DNA of 6,816 bases, from positions 1-6,816 of the forward strand of contig VGCB01000154.1 of assembly GCA_016870235.1 (NCBI GenBank), read 5' to 3'. A model generated the notes under the pieces. That model was given only the letters and a program-made list of their open reading frames with translations, searched no databases and had not been told where the DNA came from. The stretch's first letter is position 1, and each line of letters starts with the position of its first letter. The position numbers were made by a program, and so were the translations under genes. Below, in pieces: positions 5,947 through 6,816 of the stretch. The stretch comes from Actinomycetota bacterium (lineage in GTDB: Bacteria > Actinomycetota > Thermoleophilia > Gaiellales > Gaiellaceae).

Positions 5947-6816
5947 ATGGCGCTCGTCTCGATGCGACAGCTCCTCGACGAGGCCGCGAAGGGCGGCTAC
6001 GGCGTCGGAGCGTTCAACGTCAACAACATGGAGCAGATCCAGGCGATCATGGAGGCCGCGCGCGAGACCGCGTCGCCCGTGATCATCCAGGCCTCGCGCG
6101 GCGCGCGCTCCTACACGAACGACACGTTCCTCTGGCACCTGATGCAGGCCGCGGTCGAGCTCTATCCCGAGATCCCGGTCTCGCTCCACCTCGATCACGG
6201 CAACGAGCCCGCCACGTGCATCTCGGCGATCGAGCTCGGCTTCACGAGCGTGATGATGGACGGCTCGCTCGAGGCCGACGGCAAGACACCCGCCTCGTTC
6301 GAGTACAACGTCGCCGTCACGAAGGAGGTCGTCGAGTACGCGCACGCGCGTGGGGTCACGGTCGAGGGCGAGCTGGGCACGCTCGGCGGGATCGAGGACG
6401 GGCACGGCTCCGGCGAGGTGCACCTGACCGACCCCGACCAGGCGGTCGAGTTCGTCGAGGCGACCGGCATCGACGCGCTCGCGGTCGCGATCGGCACGTC
6501 GCACGGCGCCTACAAGTTCTCGAAGGAGCCCGACGGCGAGGTCCTGAAGATGGACCTGATCAAGGAGATCCACCGTCGGCTTCCCGACACCCATCTCGTC
6601 ATGCACGGCTCCTCGAGCGTGCCGCAGGAGCTCGTCGCCGAGGTCAACAAGTACGGCGGCGCCTTGAAGCCCGCGTGGGGCGTGCCGATGAGGGAGATCC
6701 AGCTCGGCATCCAGCACGGCGTGCGCAAGATCAACGTCGACACCGACTCCCGGCTCGCGATCACGGGCGCGATCCGCAAGGTGTTCGTCGAGTCGCCCGA
6801 GAAGTTCGATCCGCGC
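5947..6816 (+). CDS. fba: Class II fructose-1,6-bisphosphate aldolase (3' end outside window)
   Basis: The first 290 codons of a zinc-dependent aldolase that interconverts fructose-1,6-bisphosphate with DHAP and glyceraldehyde-3-phosphate in glycolysis and gluconeogenesis, in the cytoplasm. ATG 5947 has AAAGGA eight bases upstream. Diagnostic segments: [18 protein letters not shown] near residue 21; SLHLDHG with the catalytic D83 and zinc ligand H84; GELGTLGG with E142; GTSHGAYKF with H186; MHGSSSVPQ with H220; and the phosphate-binding NVDTD at 263-267. The N-terminal [14 protein letters not shown] and the ASRGARSY motif are typical of the branch that includes Calvin-cycle CbbA-type enzymes of about 345 residues. 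About 55 residues should therefore be missing beyond the window. There is no phosphoribulokinase or RuBisCO gene here, so a housekeeping role is the default. The upstream promoter suggests expression independent of vapBC. Confidence 0.96.
   Translation, partial: MALVSMRQLLDEAAKGGYGVGAFNVNNMEQIQAIMEAARETASPVIIQASRGARSYTNDTFLWHLMQAAVELYPEIPVSLHLDHGNEPATCISAIELGFTSVMMDGSLEADGKTPASFEYNVAVTKEVVEYAHARGVTVEGELGTLGGIEDGHGSGEVHLTDPDQAVEFVEATGIDALAVAIGTSHGAYKFSKEPDGEVLKMDLIKEIHRRLPDTHLVMHGSSSVPQELVAEVNKYGGALKPAWGVPMREIQLGIQHGVRKINVDTDSRLAITGAIRKVFVESPEKFDPR

Noticed and set aside
5926..6717. A 263-codon frame antisense to the aldolase
   Set aside because: It mirrors a well-conserved class II aldolase. 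Its Asp/Leu/Arg/His-rich translation has no domain signature.

Overview
High-GC DNA with dense GTG/ATG-started genes, bacterial-type LeuRS and class II aldolase, and a VapBC module. This fits a high-GC actinobacterium, perhaps of the Thermoleophilia kind, but that placement is inferred from composition and gene style only.

Layout. (1) Positions 1-1573, plus strand: the 3' part of a polytopic membrane protein resembling GT-C type glycosyltransferases, overlapping by 11 nt a second membrane protein of DUF1616 type. Together they look like the end of a cell-surface glycan or polysaccharide cluster. (2) Positions 1584-2363, minus strand: a MOSC-domain protein, convergent with the previous pair. 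(3) Positions 2392-2568: a 177-bp non-coding, MITE-like element with TA-bounded inverted repeats, sitting exactly at the leuS stop codon. Removing it in silico restores a CTAG target and a leuS-to-MOSC gap of only 27 nt, so the two were probably one transcription unit. (4) Positions 2566-5010, minus strand: complete leuS, preceded by a leader that holds a tiny ORF with two tandem CTT leucine codons, a stable hairpin and a textbook intrinsic terminator. This is a likely leucine-responsive attenuator. (5) Positions 5227-5868, plus strand, divergent from leuS: a VapBC toxin-antitoxin module. The toxin keeps all its catalytic acids, but the antitoxin has no ATG/GTG/TTG start codon in the expected place. 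(6) Positions 5947-6816, plus strand: the first 290 codons of a class II fructose-bisphosphate aldolase with its own promoter and Shine-Dalgarno site, cut by the window edge.

The most noteworthy parts are the leuS leader, the element that supplies the present leuS stop codon, and the start-less vapB beside an apparently active vapC. No wholly new multi-gene system was seen.
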